Below are positions 6,812-15,602 of a DNA stretch of 64,000 nucleotides, piece after piece (within the stretch, counting starts at the first letter, position 1; every line of letters begins with the position of its first letter). A program made the translations under genes and the position numbers. Below the pieces are notes generated by a model. The model had not been told where the DNA came from. It saw only the letters and a program-made list of their open reading frames with translations, and searched no databases. Origin of the DNA: Butyricicoccus pullicaecorum (GTDB taxonomy: Bacteria > Bacillota > Clostridia > Oscillospirales > Butyricicoccaceae); NCBI GenBank assembly GCA_018366035.1, contig JAGZIW010000002.1:1-64000 (forward strand), written 5' to 3'.

Positions 6812-8794
6812 TCAGGTCAGCAGAATCACCTGTCTCTGCCGTGCCACCACACGCAAAAGTGCAATGCCGCGGTCGGTTCTGGCTTCATCTGCGGTTATAA
6901 ACGGGTCATTGAGGATCAGCGGTGCATCTTTTGTGCCAAGCGACTGGCAAATGGCAAGACGCAGCGCCAGATACAGCTGGTCAGGAGTGCCTGCCGACCA
7001 TGTGTTTTCCTGTTCCGTTTCCGACTCCGGATCGACCGTCAAAAATGACAGATAGGACTGGGCACGGCTGATGATATCCGGCGAAATTCTCTGCTTGAGC
7101 GCCGCATTCTCCTCCGTAATGATTTGACGCGCATGCGCTGCTGCCGCATACTGCTTTTCCAATACCTGAATCTGTGCTTTACAGTCGGAAAGCTGTCCAC
7201 GCACATCGTCCAGAGAGCCAATTGCATCGGCTTGTGCCTTGACCTGTGCCAGCTGTTCCCTTGCCATATCCAAAGCCTGCTGTGAGGCGTTGCTCTCCTC
7301 CAGCAGCTGCTCCAGATTTTGGCGCATATCTGCGGGCAGAGGGTCCTCATCTGGTGCACGCTGGATTTCCAAAATAATGTCCCCCAGCGCACTCTGCTCA
7401 CGGCGAATGAGCTGCAAATCAGCAAGCGCAGAGCGGATTACATTGGTTGCCTGCTCTACGGTATTGACCTCCGGAGACAGCGTACGTCCGGCGGCAATGA
7501 TGCGTTTTTGCTCCTCCTGCAAGACCGACGCCGCCATTTGCTGCTCATCTAAAATCTGCTGATATTCTATTTCCAGCTGCTTGCGTTCCTCGTCGATATC
7601 CGGCAGCGGCGCAGGCGGCTTTTGTACACTGCCCACAAAAGTCAAAAGCAGACAGCCCATCGCCAGCGCCGATAAAATGACTGGCAGATGTCCCGCGTCC
7701 AAAAGTCCTGCAATCTGCTCCATTTGCGGAAACCATTCAACCTGCACGATTCCGGTCGCTGCCGCCAAAACTGCAAATATTAGGGCAAAAGCACCCGCAA
7801 CCCAACGGATTTTTGGGCGGGTGACGCGATCGACCTCAATTTCCCGCTCGACCCGCGCCTTCTCCATGCGTTCCATTGCCTGTCGCCGGCGCGTCTCGAT
7901 TGCCGGCATGCTCTCACGCTTTTCTGCCTCAAGCCGTACCGCACCCTCATAGCCATAGAGTGCCTCGCCTGCCTTGCGCACCAATGCTTCATCTGGCACA
8001 CGCTTTTTGATTTCATGGATACGCTGCTCCCGATCCTCCCGCATATTGCGGCGGCGCGCCTCGGCATCTATGACCTGTACCTCACACCGCTTGTGTGCTG
8101 TCTCATAGGCGTCCTGTGCCTTTGCCGCCTGCTGTCCCAGCTTGCGGCAATTTTCCTTTTGAATCTGGATCTCCTTTGTGAGTCTTTCCAGCTCCGAAAG
8201 CTGTCCCGCAAGCCAAGACTCCTGCTGCCGTGCGGTATCCAACTCCCCTTGCTCCCTGCCAATCCCATCACACCAGCCATTTAAGATGTCGAGCGCCTTT
8301 TCTGCGCGGTTGCCAGTATCTCCGGTATGCGTCATGGATAACAGCTGCTGCTGCAGCTGTGCTGCCGGACGTACAAGATCCTCTCCCGTCACCAGCATAT
8401 TGGACACGAAGTCGTCCTCACTCATGCCCAAAAGTACCTGCCCACAGTTTTTGGCAGTCAGCAGCCGACAGCGCTCTCCGGTATCTGTATAATATGCCAC
8501 AAACTCCTGCATCGGTTCTCCGGCTCCGGTATTTCGCTGAATGGTGACATCACGCCCATTCCATTCGATTTCCAGCCGCCCCATCATCGGTTTTCCATCG
8601 ACCGGCATAAACTGGTCTATGCTTCCCAAATCACGGCGCACAACGCTCGGTCCATAGAGCATGACCCGTAAAAACGCGCACAGGGCATTTTTTCCCCAGC
8701 CACTTGGCAGCTCCAGATGTGAAAATCCATCTGTAAATTCAATTTTACGGCCGTTCATTGTGCCGAACTGCCCTTCCAGTGCCCGTAGCTTCAT
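6812..8794 (-). CDS. YhaN/SbcC-like coiled-coil ATPase with two internal membrane segments
   Basis: About 660 residues, SMC/Rad50-like in layout. An N-terminal nucleotide-binding half is followed by coiled coil (about 165-310), two hydrophobic helices (WVAGAFALIFAVLAAATGIV and LPVILSALAMGCLLLTFVG, about 325-390), more coiled coil, then GTPDQLYLALRLAI and LILNDPF. This matches YhaN-type DNA-repair ATPases. The motifs are off-consensus: Walker A is LPSGWGKN (first Gly and the Ser/Thr replaced) and Walker B is ILNDPF instead of DDPF. The ATG at 8794 follows a ggggg site; an earlier in-frame ATG exists at 8806. No YhaO-type nuclease gene is adjacent. It ends abruptly at VILLT. Confidence 0.8.
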   Translation of the reverse strand: MKLRALEGQFGTMNGRKIEFTDGFSHLELPSGWGKNALCAFLRVMLYGPSVVRRDLGSIDQFMPVDGKPMMGRLEIEWNGRDVTIQRNTGAGEPMQEFVAYYTDTGERCRLLTAKNCGQVLLGMSEDDFVSNMLVTGEDLVRPAAQLQQQLLSMTHTGDTGNRAEKALDILNGWCDGIGREQGELDTARQQESWLAGQLSELERLTKEIQIQKENCRKLGQQAAKAQDAYETAHKRCEVQVIDAEARRRNMREDREQRIHEIKKRVPDEALVRKAGEALYGYEGAVRLEAEKRESMPAIETRRRQAMERMEKARVEREIEVDRVTRPKIRWVAGAFALIFAVLAAATGIVQVEWFPQMEQIAGLLDAGHLPVILSALAMGCLLLTFVGSVQKPPAPLPDIDEERKQLEIEYQQILDEQQMAASVLQEEQKRIIAAGRTLSPEVNTVEQATNVIRSALADLQLIRREQSALGDIILEIQRAPDEDPLPADMRQNLEQLLEESNASQQALDMAREQLAQVKAQADAIGSLDDVRGQLSDCKAQIQVLEKQYAAAAHARQIITEENAALKQRISPDIISRAQSYLSFLTVDPESETEQENTWSAGTPDQLYLALRLAICQSLGTKDAPLILNDPFITADEARTDRGIALLRVVARQRQVILLT

Positions 8795-8853
8795 GATTTC
8801 CCCCATATGGTCCTTTGAATTTTCCGTGCTTTCTTCGTCACGGTATTGTCTTT

Positions 8854-8883
8854 ATTATAGCACACGCAGTCCAAAAACAGCAA
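8854..8883 (-). promoter_or_regulatory. Promoter of the YhaN-like gene
   Basis: On the minus strand: -35 TTGCTG (8883-8878), 18-bp spacer, extended -10 TGCTATAAT (hexamer 8859-8854). Confidence 0.6.
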
Positions 8884-8992
8884 GTGTCCGACCGCTTTCT
8901 TTTAGAAAACTGCCAGCACATGCTCCTTTTCCCTTCCTCTGCGCAAAGAGCCGATTATCCATGTCCGATGGAAAAAAATAATTTTTTCCCTA

Positions 8993-9021
8993 TTGACTTT
9001 TCCACATTAAAGTATTACAAT
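8993..9021 (+). promoter_or_regulatory. Promoter of the amino acid ABC operon
   Basis: -35 TTGACT (8993-8998), 17-bp spacer, -10 TACAAT (9016-9021), about 58 bp before the start codon. Confidence 0.65.
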
Positions 9022-9079
9022 GTTGATAACAAATACAGAAAGATCCAGATTTCACTGGTATATCAAAGGAGTTTTTACC

Positions 9080-9916
9080 ATGAACTACAAGAAATTATGC
9101 AGCCTGCTCTGTGCAGGTGTTCTGTCCGCCTCCCTGCTGACCGCCTGCGGCGGCGGTACAGCCCCAGACAGCACGTCATCTGCCGAGAGTGACCAGTCCC
9201 TTCAATACATTCAGGACAAAGGGGTCCTGACGCTCGGACTCGACGATCAGCTTCCCCCTATGGGATTTCTCGATGAAAGCGGCAAAATTGTCGGCTTCGA
9301 CATCGATGTAGCCGAAAAGGTCTGCGAAAAACTGGGCGTCAAACTGGAAACACAGGCAATCAACTGGGATTCCAAGCAGATGGAGCTGGACACCAAGAGC
9401 ATCGACTGCATTTGGAACGGCTTATCTTGGTCAGAGGACCGCGCCCAAACCATGAGCCTTTCGGTTCCCTATCTCAAAAACCACATGGTTCTTGTTGTTC
9501 CAGAGGGTACCGCTTATAAAACCGTAGATGACCTCGCAGGCAAGACCATCGCACTGCAGTCCGGTTCCACAGCACAGGAGGCTTATGATGCTGAGGCGCG
9601 TCTGTCCGGCAAAACCGAAATGGTCGGCATGGAAAACAATATGCTGTGCCTCATTGATGTAGAAAGCGGCGCGTCTGATGCAGCGCTCATGGACGAAACA
9701 GTTGCCAACTACCTTATCGAGACAGGCGGCAAAAAGCTGCGTGTCATGGAGGACTTCCTCTATGAGGAGGATTATGTCATCGGCTTCCGTAAGGGAGAAA
9801 CCGCTCTGACCGATGCAGTCAACAATGCACTTTCCGAGCTGGCTGCCGAAGGCACACTGAGCGAAATCTCTACCAAGTGGTTTGGCTCTGATATCACAAC
9901 GGTTGCGGCGCAATAA
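9080..9916 (+). CDS. Polar amino acid ABC transporter substrate-binding lipoprotein
   Basis: A 278-residue family-3 solute-binding protein. It has a signal peptide with lipobox LLTAC, then GVLTLGLDDQLPPMGFLDES, GKIVGFDIDVAEKVCEKLG and the NGLSWSEDRA and YEEDYVIGFRKG motifs typical of glutamine/cystine-type binders. Start 9080 is preferred because it opens the signal peptide and has aaagga upstream; the frame is open further 5'. First gene of a binding protein-permease-ATPase operon. An internal terminator-like hairpin follows it, which would give more binding protein than membrane parts. The exact amino acid is not evident. Confidence 0.93.
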   Translation: MNYKKLCSLLCAGVLSASLLTACGGGTAPDSTSSAESDQSLQYIQDKGVLTLGLDDQLPPMGFLDESGKIVGFDIDVAEKVCEKLGVKLETQAINWDSKQMELDTKSIDCIWNGLSWSEDRAQTMSLSVPYLKNHMVLVVPEGTAYKTVDDLAGKTIALQSGSTAQEAYDAEARLSGKTEMVGMENNMLCLIDVESGASDAALMDETVANYLIETGGKKLRVMEDFLYEEDYVIGFRKGETALTDAVNNALSELAAEGTLSEISTKWFGSDITTVAAQ

Positions 9917-9971
9917 AATGTACAGTCTGTAAATGGTCACTTGACCTGCCAAAGCAAAACATGATACCATA

Positions 9972-10003
9972 CAAAGAGAGCGGAACAACTCCGCTCTCTT
10001 TGC
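9972..10003 (+). terminator. Intercistronic hairpin / attenuating terminator
   Basis: A perfect 13-bp stem (caaagagagcgga / tccgctctctttg) between binding protein and permease genes. The T tract is short, so it may only reduce read-through or protect the upstream message. Confidence 0.6.
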
Positions 10004-10069
10004 AGGTTATACCCCGCATGCCGAATCACAATCGCAAAGAGCAAATCCCTTTATTTTCGGAGGAATCCT

Positions 10070-10765
10070 ATGTTATCGGAACAATCTATATTTGATAAAA
10101 TTGCAACAATGATGCCCGTCCTGCTTGACGGCACGGTCGATGTCATTCATATCTTTGTCTGGACAGTTGTGCTTTCCGTGCCGCTGGGCTTTCTGGTTGC
10201 ACTGGGACGCAACTTAAATTTCGGGATACGGCTTGGCAGAGTGTCCATACGCCCGATTTCTTGGGTCGTGCAGTTCTATCAGCTTATCATGCGCGGCACC
10301 CCCCTCATGCTTCAGCTGATGTTTGTCATGTACGCGCCCTCTTACCTGTTTCAAATAAAGGTAGACCGCTTTCAGGCAACCATTCTGGCGTTTGCCATCA
10401 ACTACGCCGCATATTTTGGAGAAATCTTCCGCTCTGGAATCGACTCGATCCCCCGCGGGCAGTACGAAGCCGCAAAGATGCTGGGATACACAAAATCACA
10501 GACCTTCTTCCATATTATACTGCCGCAGGTAGTCAAGCGCGTCATTCCGCCCACCGGCTCAGAATTCATGGTGCTCATCAAGGACTCTGCACTGGCAAAT
10601 GTCATCGGACAGCCACAACTCTTTGATGCCGCAAAAAAGCTTATGACAGGTACCTCCAGTATCCTGCCGCTCATTATCGCCGGTTTCATCTTCCTTGTGC
10701 TCAATGCCATCGTGGAATATGCTTTCAAGGCACTCGAAAAAAAGCTCAACTACTATAAAGGATAA
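10070..10765 (+). CDS. Amino acid ABC transporter permease
   Basis: A 231-residue inner-membrane permease of the HisMQ/GlnP type with about five membrane helices. The EAA loop is GQYEAAKMLGYTKSQTFFHIILPQ (about 137-160), which docks on the ATPase. The N-terminal hydrophobic segment begins at HIFVWTVVLSVPLGF. Single permease, so it would act as a homodimer. Ribosome binding site cggagga. It is followed after 6 bp by the ATPase gene, so the two are co-translated. Confidence 0.93.
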   Translation: MLSEQSIFDKIATMMPVLLDGTVDVIHIFVWTVVLSVPLGFLVALGRNLNFGIRLGRVSIRPISWVVQFYQLIMRGTPLMLQLMFVMYAPSYLFQIKVDRFQATILAFAINYAAYFGEIFRSGIDSIPRGQYEAAKMLGYTKSQTFFHIILPQVVKRVIPPTGSEFMVLIKDSALANVIGQPQLFDAAKKLMTGTSSILPLIIAGFIFLVLNAIVEYAFKALEKKLNYYKG

Positions 10766-10771
10766 TACATT

Positions 10772-11551
10772 ATGAATCTGATCGAAGCAAAACATATCGA
10801 AAAATCCTTTGGCAAGCTGCAGGTGCTCAAAGACATCTCTCTGCAAGTTGCGGAAGGACAAGTCATTTCGATTATCGGGCCTTCCGGCTCAGGCAAATCC
10901 ACGCTCCTGCGCTGTCTGACCCAGCTGGAAACCGTGGACAGGGGGGAAATTGTCGTATGCGGACAAAAAATGGTCAGCACAGCTGGGGATAAGGCTGTCT
11001 ACGCCTCCAAAAAAACACTCCACGACATTACCTTAAATGTTGGTCTGGTATTTCAGAGTTTTCACCTCTTTCCCCACCTGTCCGTCCTGCAAAACCTGAC
11101 CGATGCCCCCATACGTATCCGCGGCATTTCCCGCGAGCAGGCAACCGAAACTGCCCGCGGACTGCTCCGCAAAATGAATCTGGAATCCAAGGAAAATGCC
11201 TATCCCTGTGAGCTTTCCGGCGGACAGCAGCAGCGTGTTGCCATCGCGCGCGCCCTTGCTATGCAGCCGCGTATCCTGTTTTTTGATGAGCCGACCTCCG
11301 CACTTGATCCGGAACTGACCGGCGAAATCCTAAAGGTAATCCGAGAGCTTGCCGAGGAACACATGACTATGGTCATCGTCACCCACGAAATGGCATTCGC
11401 CCGCGATGTTGCCGACCATGTCATTTTTATGGCAGATGGTGTTATCATTGAGGAAGGCTCTCCTGCGCAGGTCTTTGGAAATTCTCAAAACGCACGAACA
11501 CAGGCATTTTTGAGCCGCTTTTCCCAAAACGGTGAGCCAAAAAAGACCTGA
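10772..11551 (+). CDS. Amino acid ABC transporter ATP-binding protein
   Basis: A 259-residue ATPase of the GlnQ/HisP class. Walker A GPSGSGKST (about 36-44), Q-loop VFQSFHLFPH, signature LSGGQQQR, Walker B ILFFDEPTSALDP and the switch His in VTHEMAFARDV. It powers the preceding permease. A small insertion, VCGQKMVSTAGDKAVYASKK, lies between Walker A and the Q-loop. The gene ends just before a hairpin that belongs to a repeat family found three times in the window. Confidence 0.94.
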   Translation: MNLIEAKHIEKSFGKLQVLKDISLQVAEGQVISIIGPSGSGKSTLLRCLTQLETVDRGEIVVCGQKMVSTAGDKAVYASKKTLHDITLNVGLVFQSFHLFPHLSVLQNLTDAPIRIRGISREQATETARGLLRKMNLESKENAYPCELSGGQQQRVAIARALAMQPRILFFDEPTSALDPELTGEILKVIRELAEEHMTMVIVTHEMAFARDVADHVIFMADGVIIEEGSPAQVFGNSQNARTQAFLSRFSQNGEPKKT

Positions 11552-11554
11552 ACC

Positions 11555-11651
11555 TGTGCGTGTCTTGTCACAAAACACAAAATGCCCGACACCGTGTATC
11601 TCTATGCAGTGTCGGGCACTATTTGTCCAGAGCGCTTTGCGCGGCGGTCGC
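11555..11651 (+). repeat. Dispersed terminator-linked repeat, copy A
   Basis: In gene direction it reads tgtgcgtg, then a hairpin (tgcccgacac 11583-11592 / gtgtcgggca 11609-11618), then gcgctttgcgcggcggtcgc (11632-11651). The same ordered blocks occur after genes at 27864-27950 and 45392-45476. It lies directly behind the ABC ATPase gene and doubles as its terminator. Confidence 0.6.
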
Positions 11652-12234
11652 TGTCTCGTCTCAAAAGCAAAATTTTTAGAACGTTTCATTCTCGTGAAAG
11701 AACTGAAATTTACTGAAATCAACATCTTGTGTATCAAATTGGATTAAAAAAGCTTGCCTCCAGTTTTTGGATAGCCATAACAATTTCAGAATTGCACAGT
11801 TAATAAAGAGCATATATTTTTTGATGACAAGTGTTGGATTTGATGATCACACCACCACAAGCGACAGCTTGCCTATAGCACGGAAAATCTGACGGATAGA
11901 TTATAATACTACAAATAATATCATTTATGCTAGAAAAATCAATATTTTTTACAAAACAAGAGAAAATTTGGGAATCATGTATATAATCTGAGCAGAATAC
12001 GACGGGGAAACAGAACTGAATCCGGAGAACCATTTGTAAGCGGCAGAAAAAGTCATTGTTCGACCGCTTTTTCTACTCCGAAAGACCTGAAATGGTCTTT
12101 TTTATTCCCTTTTGCTATCTGTATCCCTGCGGATTTGTCTTCATCTTTATGATTTTTTGACCTCCATGTCCACAAAATGCCTAATTTCATTTTCACTTTT
12201 CCAATATGTTCTGGAACATTTCCATAAAAAAGAG
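11652..12234. other. Long gene-free AT-rich stretch
   Basis: I see no convincing gene. One plus-strand frame gives AEYDGETELNPENHL before a stop near 12038 and looks like a scrap of coding sequence, with a stop codon just before it. Two hairpins follow: aagcgg/ccgctttttct (about 12037-12073) and aaagacc/ggtctttttt (12081-12103). The region may be a decayed gene with its terminator. Confidence 0.4.
12081..12103 (+). terminator. Intrinsic terminator with no intact gene upstream
   Basis: Stem aaagacc/ggtcttt with loop tgaaat, followed by a T run. Confidence 0.55.
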
Positions 12235-12263
12235 TTTACAAAGCGCAAAAGATACGTTAAAAT
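12235..12263 (+). promoter_or_regulatory. Upstream promoter of the 4-hydroxybutyrate operon
   Basis: -35 TTTACA (12235-12240), 17-bp spacer, -10 TAAAAT (12258-12263). An imperfect inverted repeat, gcaaggtac...gtaaccttgc (12268-12293), lies just downstream and could be an operator. Confidence 0.5.
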
Positions 12264-12348
12264 AAAGGCAAGGTACTCACAAAGTAACCTTGCACTTTCT
12301 CCTTTTGAGAGAGCATGAAAAAAATTGGCGCATTTTTGTTATTTCCTG

Positions 12349-12377
12349 TTGAACTTGTGCGCGATTTTTGGTATACT
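12349..12377 (+). promoter_or_regulatory. Proximal promoter of the 4-hydroxybutyrate operon
   Basis: -35 TTGAAC (12349-12354), 17-bp spacer, -10 TATACT (12372-12377), leaving a leader of about 125 nt before the first gene. Confidence 0.6.
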
Positions 12378-12507
12378 TACGACAGAGACAAAGCAACCCT
12401 TTTAATACCCTTTTGTCCCTCCACCTTCCGGCAGTCTGTGCTTTGTCAGATATCCTGCCTGAACGGAGCGGACAAATCAAGAAAAATTTTTTATGGAGAT
12501 GTTTCAC

Positions 12508-13683
12508 ATGGATTCTTTTAGCGCTTCTCTGATGCAGGACAAGAGAGAGATTATCATTGCCCCCACAATTTTTAAGTTTGCGGATTTCGGTGCATTCGCT
12601 CAGGAGTTCGCTTTGGGTGCGCGTGATGTCGTTCTGACAAACGAGTTCATCTACAAGCCCTTTATGGAGCAGCTGGGTCTGCCCTGTACTTTCGTATTCC
12701 AAGAGAAATTTGGTGTTGGCGAGCCTTCTGAGGCTATGATTGAGACCATGTACGAGCAGATTCCATACGATTCCTATGACCGCGTTGTTGCAATTGGCGG
12801 CGGTGCAATTATGGATCTGTGCAAGCTGCTCGGCTGCAAGCGTCCGGCTTCTGTACATGAGCTGTTCTTCAAGCGTGAGCCTGTTGTACATGAAAAGGAA
12901 GTTATCGCAATCCCAACCACCTGCGGCACTGGCTCTGAGGTGACCAACATTTCTGTTGCAATCGTAAAGGACGAAAAGGACGGCAAGCTGACCGGCGGCG
13001 AGACCAAGCTGGGTCTGGTATCTGACGATATCATTCCGAACAAGGTATGCCTGATTCCGGATCTGCTCAAGACCCTGCCTTACAAGCCGTTTGCTGCTTC
13101 CGCAATCGACGCACTCATTCATGCAACCGAGTCCTTCCTGTCTCCGGCACGCCGCACCATGACCTCTGAGATGTACTCTGTTAAGGCAATGGAAATGATT
13201 CTGGAAGGCTTCCGCCGCATCGCACTCGAGGGTGCTGATACCCGTCTGTCCTACCTTGACGAATATGTTACCGCTTCCCTCTATGCCGGTGTTGCATTCC
13301 TGAAGGCTGGCTGTGCAACCGTTCATGCAATGTCCTTCCCGCTTGGCGGCACCTATCATGTACCGCATGGCGAGTCCAACTATGCACTGTTCGGCAAGAT
13401 TCTGGAAATCTACGACGAGTACAATCCAGAGGGCGAGCTTGGACGCTTCAAGGAAATCGTTGCACGCTGCCTCGGCTGCACCAAGGCTGACGCACTGCGC
13501 ACTCTGAATGTAACCCTTGAAAAGGTTCTGCCGCTCAAGCCACTGCATGAGTATGGCTTTACCGAGGCAGATATCACCGGATTCCCTGTTTCGGTTATGG
13601 CAAACCAGCAGCGTCTGGTTACCAACTCCTACGCACCGATGACACTCGAGCTGATGGAGCGCATCTATCGCGAGTGCTTCTAA
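12508..13683 (+). CDS. 4hbD: 4-hydroxybutyrate dehydrogenase (iron-containing alcohol dehydrogenase family)
   Basis: About 391 residues, class III alcohol dehydrogenase fold. It interconverts succinic semialdehyde and 4-hydroxybutyrate with NAD(H). Seen: dinucleotide-binding VVAIGGGAIMDLCKLLGCK, then PTTCGTGSEVTNISV, and the metal ligands in DALIHATESFLS, HAMSFPLGG and VPHGESN. The ATG at 12508 is favoured by ggag nine bases upstream; in-frame ATGs at 12493 and 12499 are alternatives. Context with 4-hydroxybutyryl-CoA dehydratase makes the substrate assignment strong. Codon use is strongly biased, as for a highly expressed gene. Confidence 0.92.
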   Translation: MDSFSASLMQDKREIIIAPTIFKFADFGAFAQEFALGARDVVLTNEFIYKPFMEQLGLPCTFVFQEKFGVGEPSEAMIETMYEQIPYDSYDRVVAIGGGAIMDLCKLLGCKRPASVHELFFKREPVVHEKEVIAIPTTCGTGSEVTNISVAIVKDEKDGKLTGGETKLGLVSDDIIPNKVCLIPDLLKTLPYKPFAASAIDALIHATESFLSPARRTMTSEMYSVKAMEMILEGFRRIALEGADTRLSYLDEYVTASLYAGVAFLKAGCATVHAMSFPLGGTYHVPHGESNYALFGKILEIYDEYNPEGELGRFKEIVARCLGCTKADALRTLNVTLEKVLPLKPLHEYGFTEADITGFPVSVMANQQRLVTNSYAPMTLELMERIYRECF

Positions 13684-13700
13684 AGTAAAAAAACATATCT

Positions 13701-13726
13701 AAGGCAGTACCGCATGGTGCTGCCTT
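13701..13726 (+). terminator. Intercistronic hairpin between 4hbD and abfD
   Basis: Stem aaggcagtacc/ggtgctgcctt with a 4-base loop and no real T run. More likely a processing or stability element than a full terminator. Confidence 0.45.
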
Positions 13727-13761
13727 GGTGAGAATTATGAGAGAAAGGATACTGCTCTGTT

Positions 13762-15207
13762 ATGATGACGAAAGACCAGTACATTGAATCCCTGCGCAAG
13801 CTGAACCTCAATCTGTGGATGTTCGGCAAGAAAATCGAAAATCCGGTAGATGATCCGGTTATTCGTCCTTCCCTCAACTCCTTTGCTGCGACCTATGAGC
13901 TTGCAGAAGATCCGCAGTATGAAGATCTGATGACTGCAACCTCTCACCTGAGCGGCAATAAGATCAACCGTTTCACACACATGCATCAGTCCACCGACGA
14001 CCTGATTAAGAAGGTAAAGATGCAGCGTCTGCTGGGTCAAAAGACCGCAGCCTGCTTCCAGCGCTGTGTAGGCATGGACGCTATGAACGCTGTGTTCTCC
14101 TCTACTTTCGAGATTGACGAGGCTTGCGGAACCAACTATCATCAGAATTTCCTGAACTTCCTGCGCCGCGTACAGGACGAGGATCTCGCAGTTGACGGCG
14201 CAATGACCGACGTCAAGGGCGACCGTTCTCTGGCTCCGTCCCAGCAGGCAGATCCAGATCTGTTCCTGCACGTTGTAGAGCGCACTGCGGACGGCGTTTA
14301 TGTGACCGGTGCAAAGGCACACCAGACCGGCTTTGTAAATTCTCATGAAGTTCTGGTCATGCCAACCATCTCTATGCGTGAGGGTGACGAGGACTATGCA
14401 ATCTCCTTTGCAATCCCGACCGATTCCGACGGCATTACCCTGATTTACGGCCGTCAGTCCTGTGACACCCGCAAGCTCGAGGAATACAACGACATCGACG
14501 TTGGCAACAAGGTGTATGGCGGACATGAGGTTCTGGTTATTTTTGACCATGTATTTGTACCGAACGACCGCATCTTCCTCAACGGTGAAGTTAAGTTTGC
14601 CGGCATGATTGTTGAGCGCTTTGCAGGCTATCATCGTCAGTCCTACGGCGGCTGTAAGGTTGGTGTGGGCGATGTCCTCATCGGCGCAACTGCACTGTCT
14701 GTGGAGATGGCTGGCGCTGCAAAGGCATCTCATGTAAAGGACAAGCTCATTGAGATGGTACATCTCAACGAAACCCTGTACTGCTGCGGCATCGCATGTT
14801 CCTCTCAGGGCTTTAAGACAAAGGCCGGCAACTACCTCATCGACCTGCTGCTCGCAAATGTGTGCAAGCAGAATGTCACCCGTTTCCCGTACGATATCGC
14901 ACGTCTCGCACAGGATCTGGCTGGCGGCGCAATGGTTACCCTGCCGTCTGAGGCTGACTTCCGTCACCCAGAACTGCATGCTTACATCGACAAGTACTTC
15001 AAGGGCATCAATGCCGTTTCTACTGAAGATCGTATGCGCGTGCTGCGTCTCATCGAGAATATGACTATGGGTACCGCTGCTGTTGGCTACCTGCCAGAGT
15101 CCATGCACGGTGCCGGTTCTCCGCAGGCACAGCGCATCATGATTTCTCGTCAGTGCAACATGGAAATGAAGAAGGAGCTTGCGAAGAAGATCGCACGCAT
15201 CAACTAA
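13762..15207 (+). CDS. abfD: 4-hydroxybutyryl-CoA dehydratase / vinylacetyl-CoA isomerase
   Basis: A 481-residue flavoprotein with a [4Fe-4S] cluster that turns 4-hydroxybutyryl-CoA into crotonyl-CoA through a radical mechanism. The cluster ligands of the Clostridium aminobutyricum enzyme are all present with the same spacing: Cys98 and Cys102 in AACFQRCVGMDA, and His and Cys seven apart in YHRQSYGGCKVG. The FAD/acyl-CoA dehydrogenase-like body is intact and length is normal. The enzyme is oxygen-sensitive, implying a strict anaerobe. It follows 4hbD in the same direction and is followed by a hairpin and a small unknown gene. Confidence 0.96.
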   Translation: MMTKDQYIESLRKLNLNLWMFGKKIENPVDDPVIRPSLNSFAATYELAEDPQYEDLMTATSHLSGNKINRFTHMHQSTDDLIKKVKMQRLLGQKTAACFQRCVGMDAMNAVFSSTFEIDEACGTNYHQNFLNFLRRVQDEDLAVDGAMTDVKGDRSLAPSQQADPDLFLHVVERTADGVYVTGAKAHQTGFVNSHEVLVMPTISMREGDEDYAISFAIPTDSDGITLIYGRQSCDTRKLEEYNDIDVGNKVYGGHEVLVIFDHVFVPNDRIFLNGEVKFAGMIVERFAGYHRQSYGGCKVGVGDVLIGATALSVEMAGAAKASHVKDKLIEMVHLNETLYCCGIACSSQGFKTKAGNYLIDLLLANVCKQNVTRFPYDIARLAQDLAGGAMVTLPSEADFRHPELHAYIDKYFKGINAVSTEDRMRVLRLIENMTMGTAAVGYLPESMHGAGSPQAQRIMISRQCNMEMKKELAKKIARIN

Positions 15208-15260
15208 GACTTATACCTGTCAGACTGGCGTTTGACCGCTCTATTTTCCATGCATGTTTG

Positions 15261-15290
15261 AAAAAAGGCACTCGCAGAGTGCCTTTCTTT
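15261..15290 (+). terminator. Terminator after abfD
   Basis: Perfect 10-bp stem aaaggcactc/gagtgccttt with loop gca and a T/C-rich tail. It probably attenuates read-through into the small gene and CoA-transferase. Confidence 0.65.
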
Positions 15291-15317
15291 CTATCGATTG
15301 CCCAAAGGACGATTTAT

Positions 15318-15596
15318 ATGAAAGCAAAGATTGCCGTTAAGTTTTGCGGCGGCTGTAATCCCGCATATGACCGCGGCGCAGCATATCAGGAAATCCGTTC
15401 CGCCACAGCAGACCATGCTGTACTCTCTCTCCCGACGGACGGTGTGCACTATGATGCCCTGCTCATTCTCCGCGGCTGCACAGGCTGCCCCTACCTATAC
15501 GAAGAAATCGACGCAGATGCACGCATTGTGTGCATGAAGCAAGATGACATACCGGAGGTCATTGAACAAATCCGGAACTATGAAACAAAGGAATGA
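15318..15596 (+). CDS. Small protein with two CxxC motifs, unknown function
   Basis: 92 residues: MKAKIAVKFCGGCNPAYDRG at the N-terminus (Cys10, Cys13) and ILRGCTGCPYLYEE in the middle (Cys54, Cys57), plus Cys72. An alternating beta/alpha pattern suggests a small redox or metal-binding (Fe-S or Zn) domain. No signal peptide or membrane segment, so cytoplasmic. Ribosome binding site aaagga eight bases before the ATG; the CoA-transferase gene starts 6 bp after its stop. Position between abfD and the CoA-transferase suggests a role in 4-hydroxybutyrate use, such as a partner for the Fe-S dehydratase. I do not recognise a named family. Confidence 0.8.
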   Translation: MKAKIAVKFCGGCNPAYDRGAAYQEIRSATADHAVLSLPTDGVHYDALLILRGCTGCPYLYEEIDADARIVCMKQDDIPEVIEQIRNYETKE

Positions 15597-15602
15597 TACA
15601 CT

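Noticed and set aside
12277..13548. 423-codon open frame on the minus strand opposite 4hbD
   Set aside because: It is a mirror of the strongly biased codons of 4hbD, is Cys/Leu/Gln rich without a domain, and has no ribosome binding site. Similar long antisense frames lie opposite abfD (13735-15108), the CoA-transferase (15624-17051), thl (17338-18606), crt (18678-19613), ohyA (24267-25919) and tig (58354-59511).
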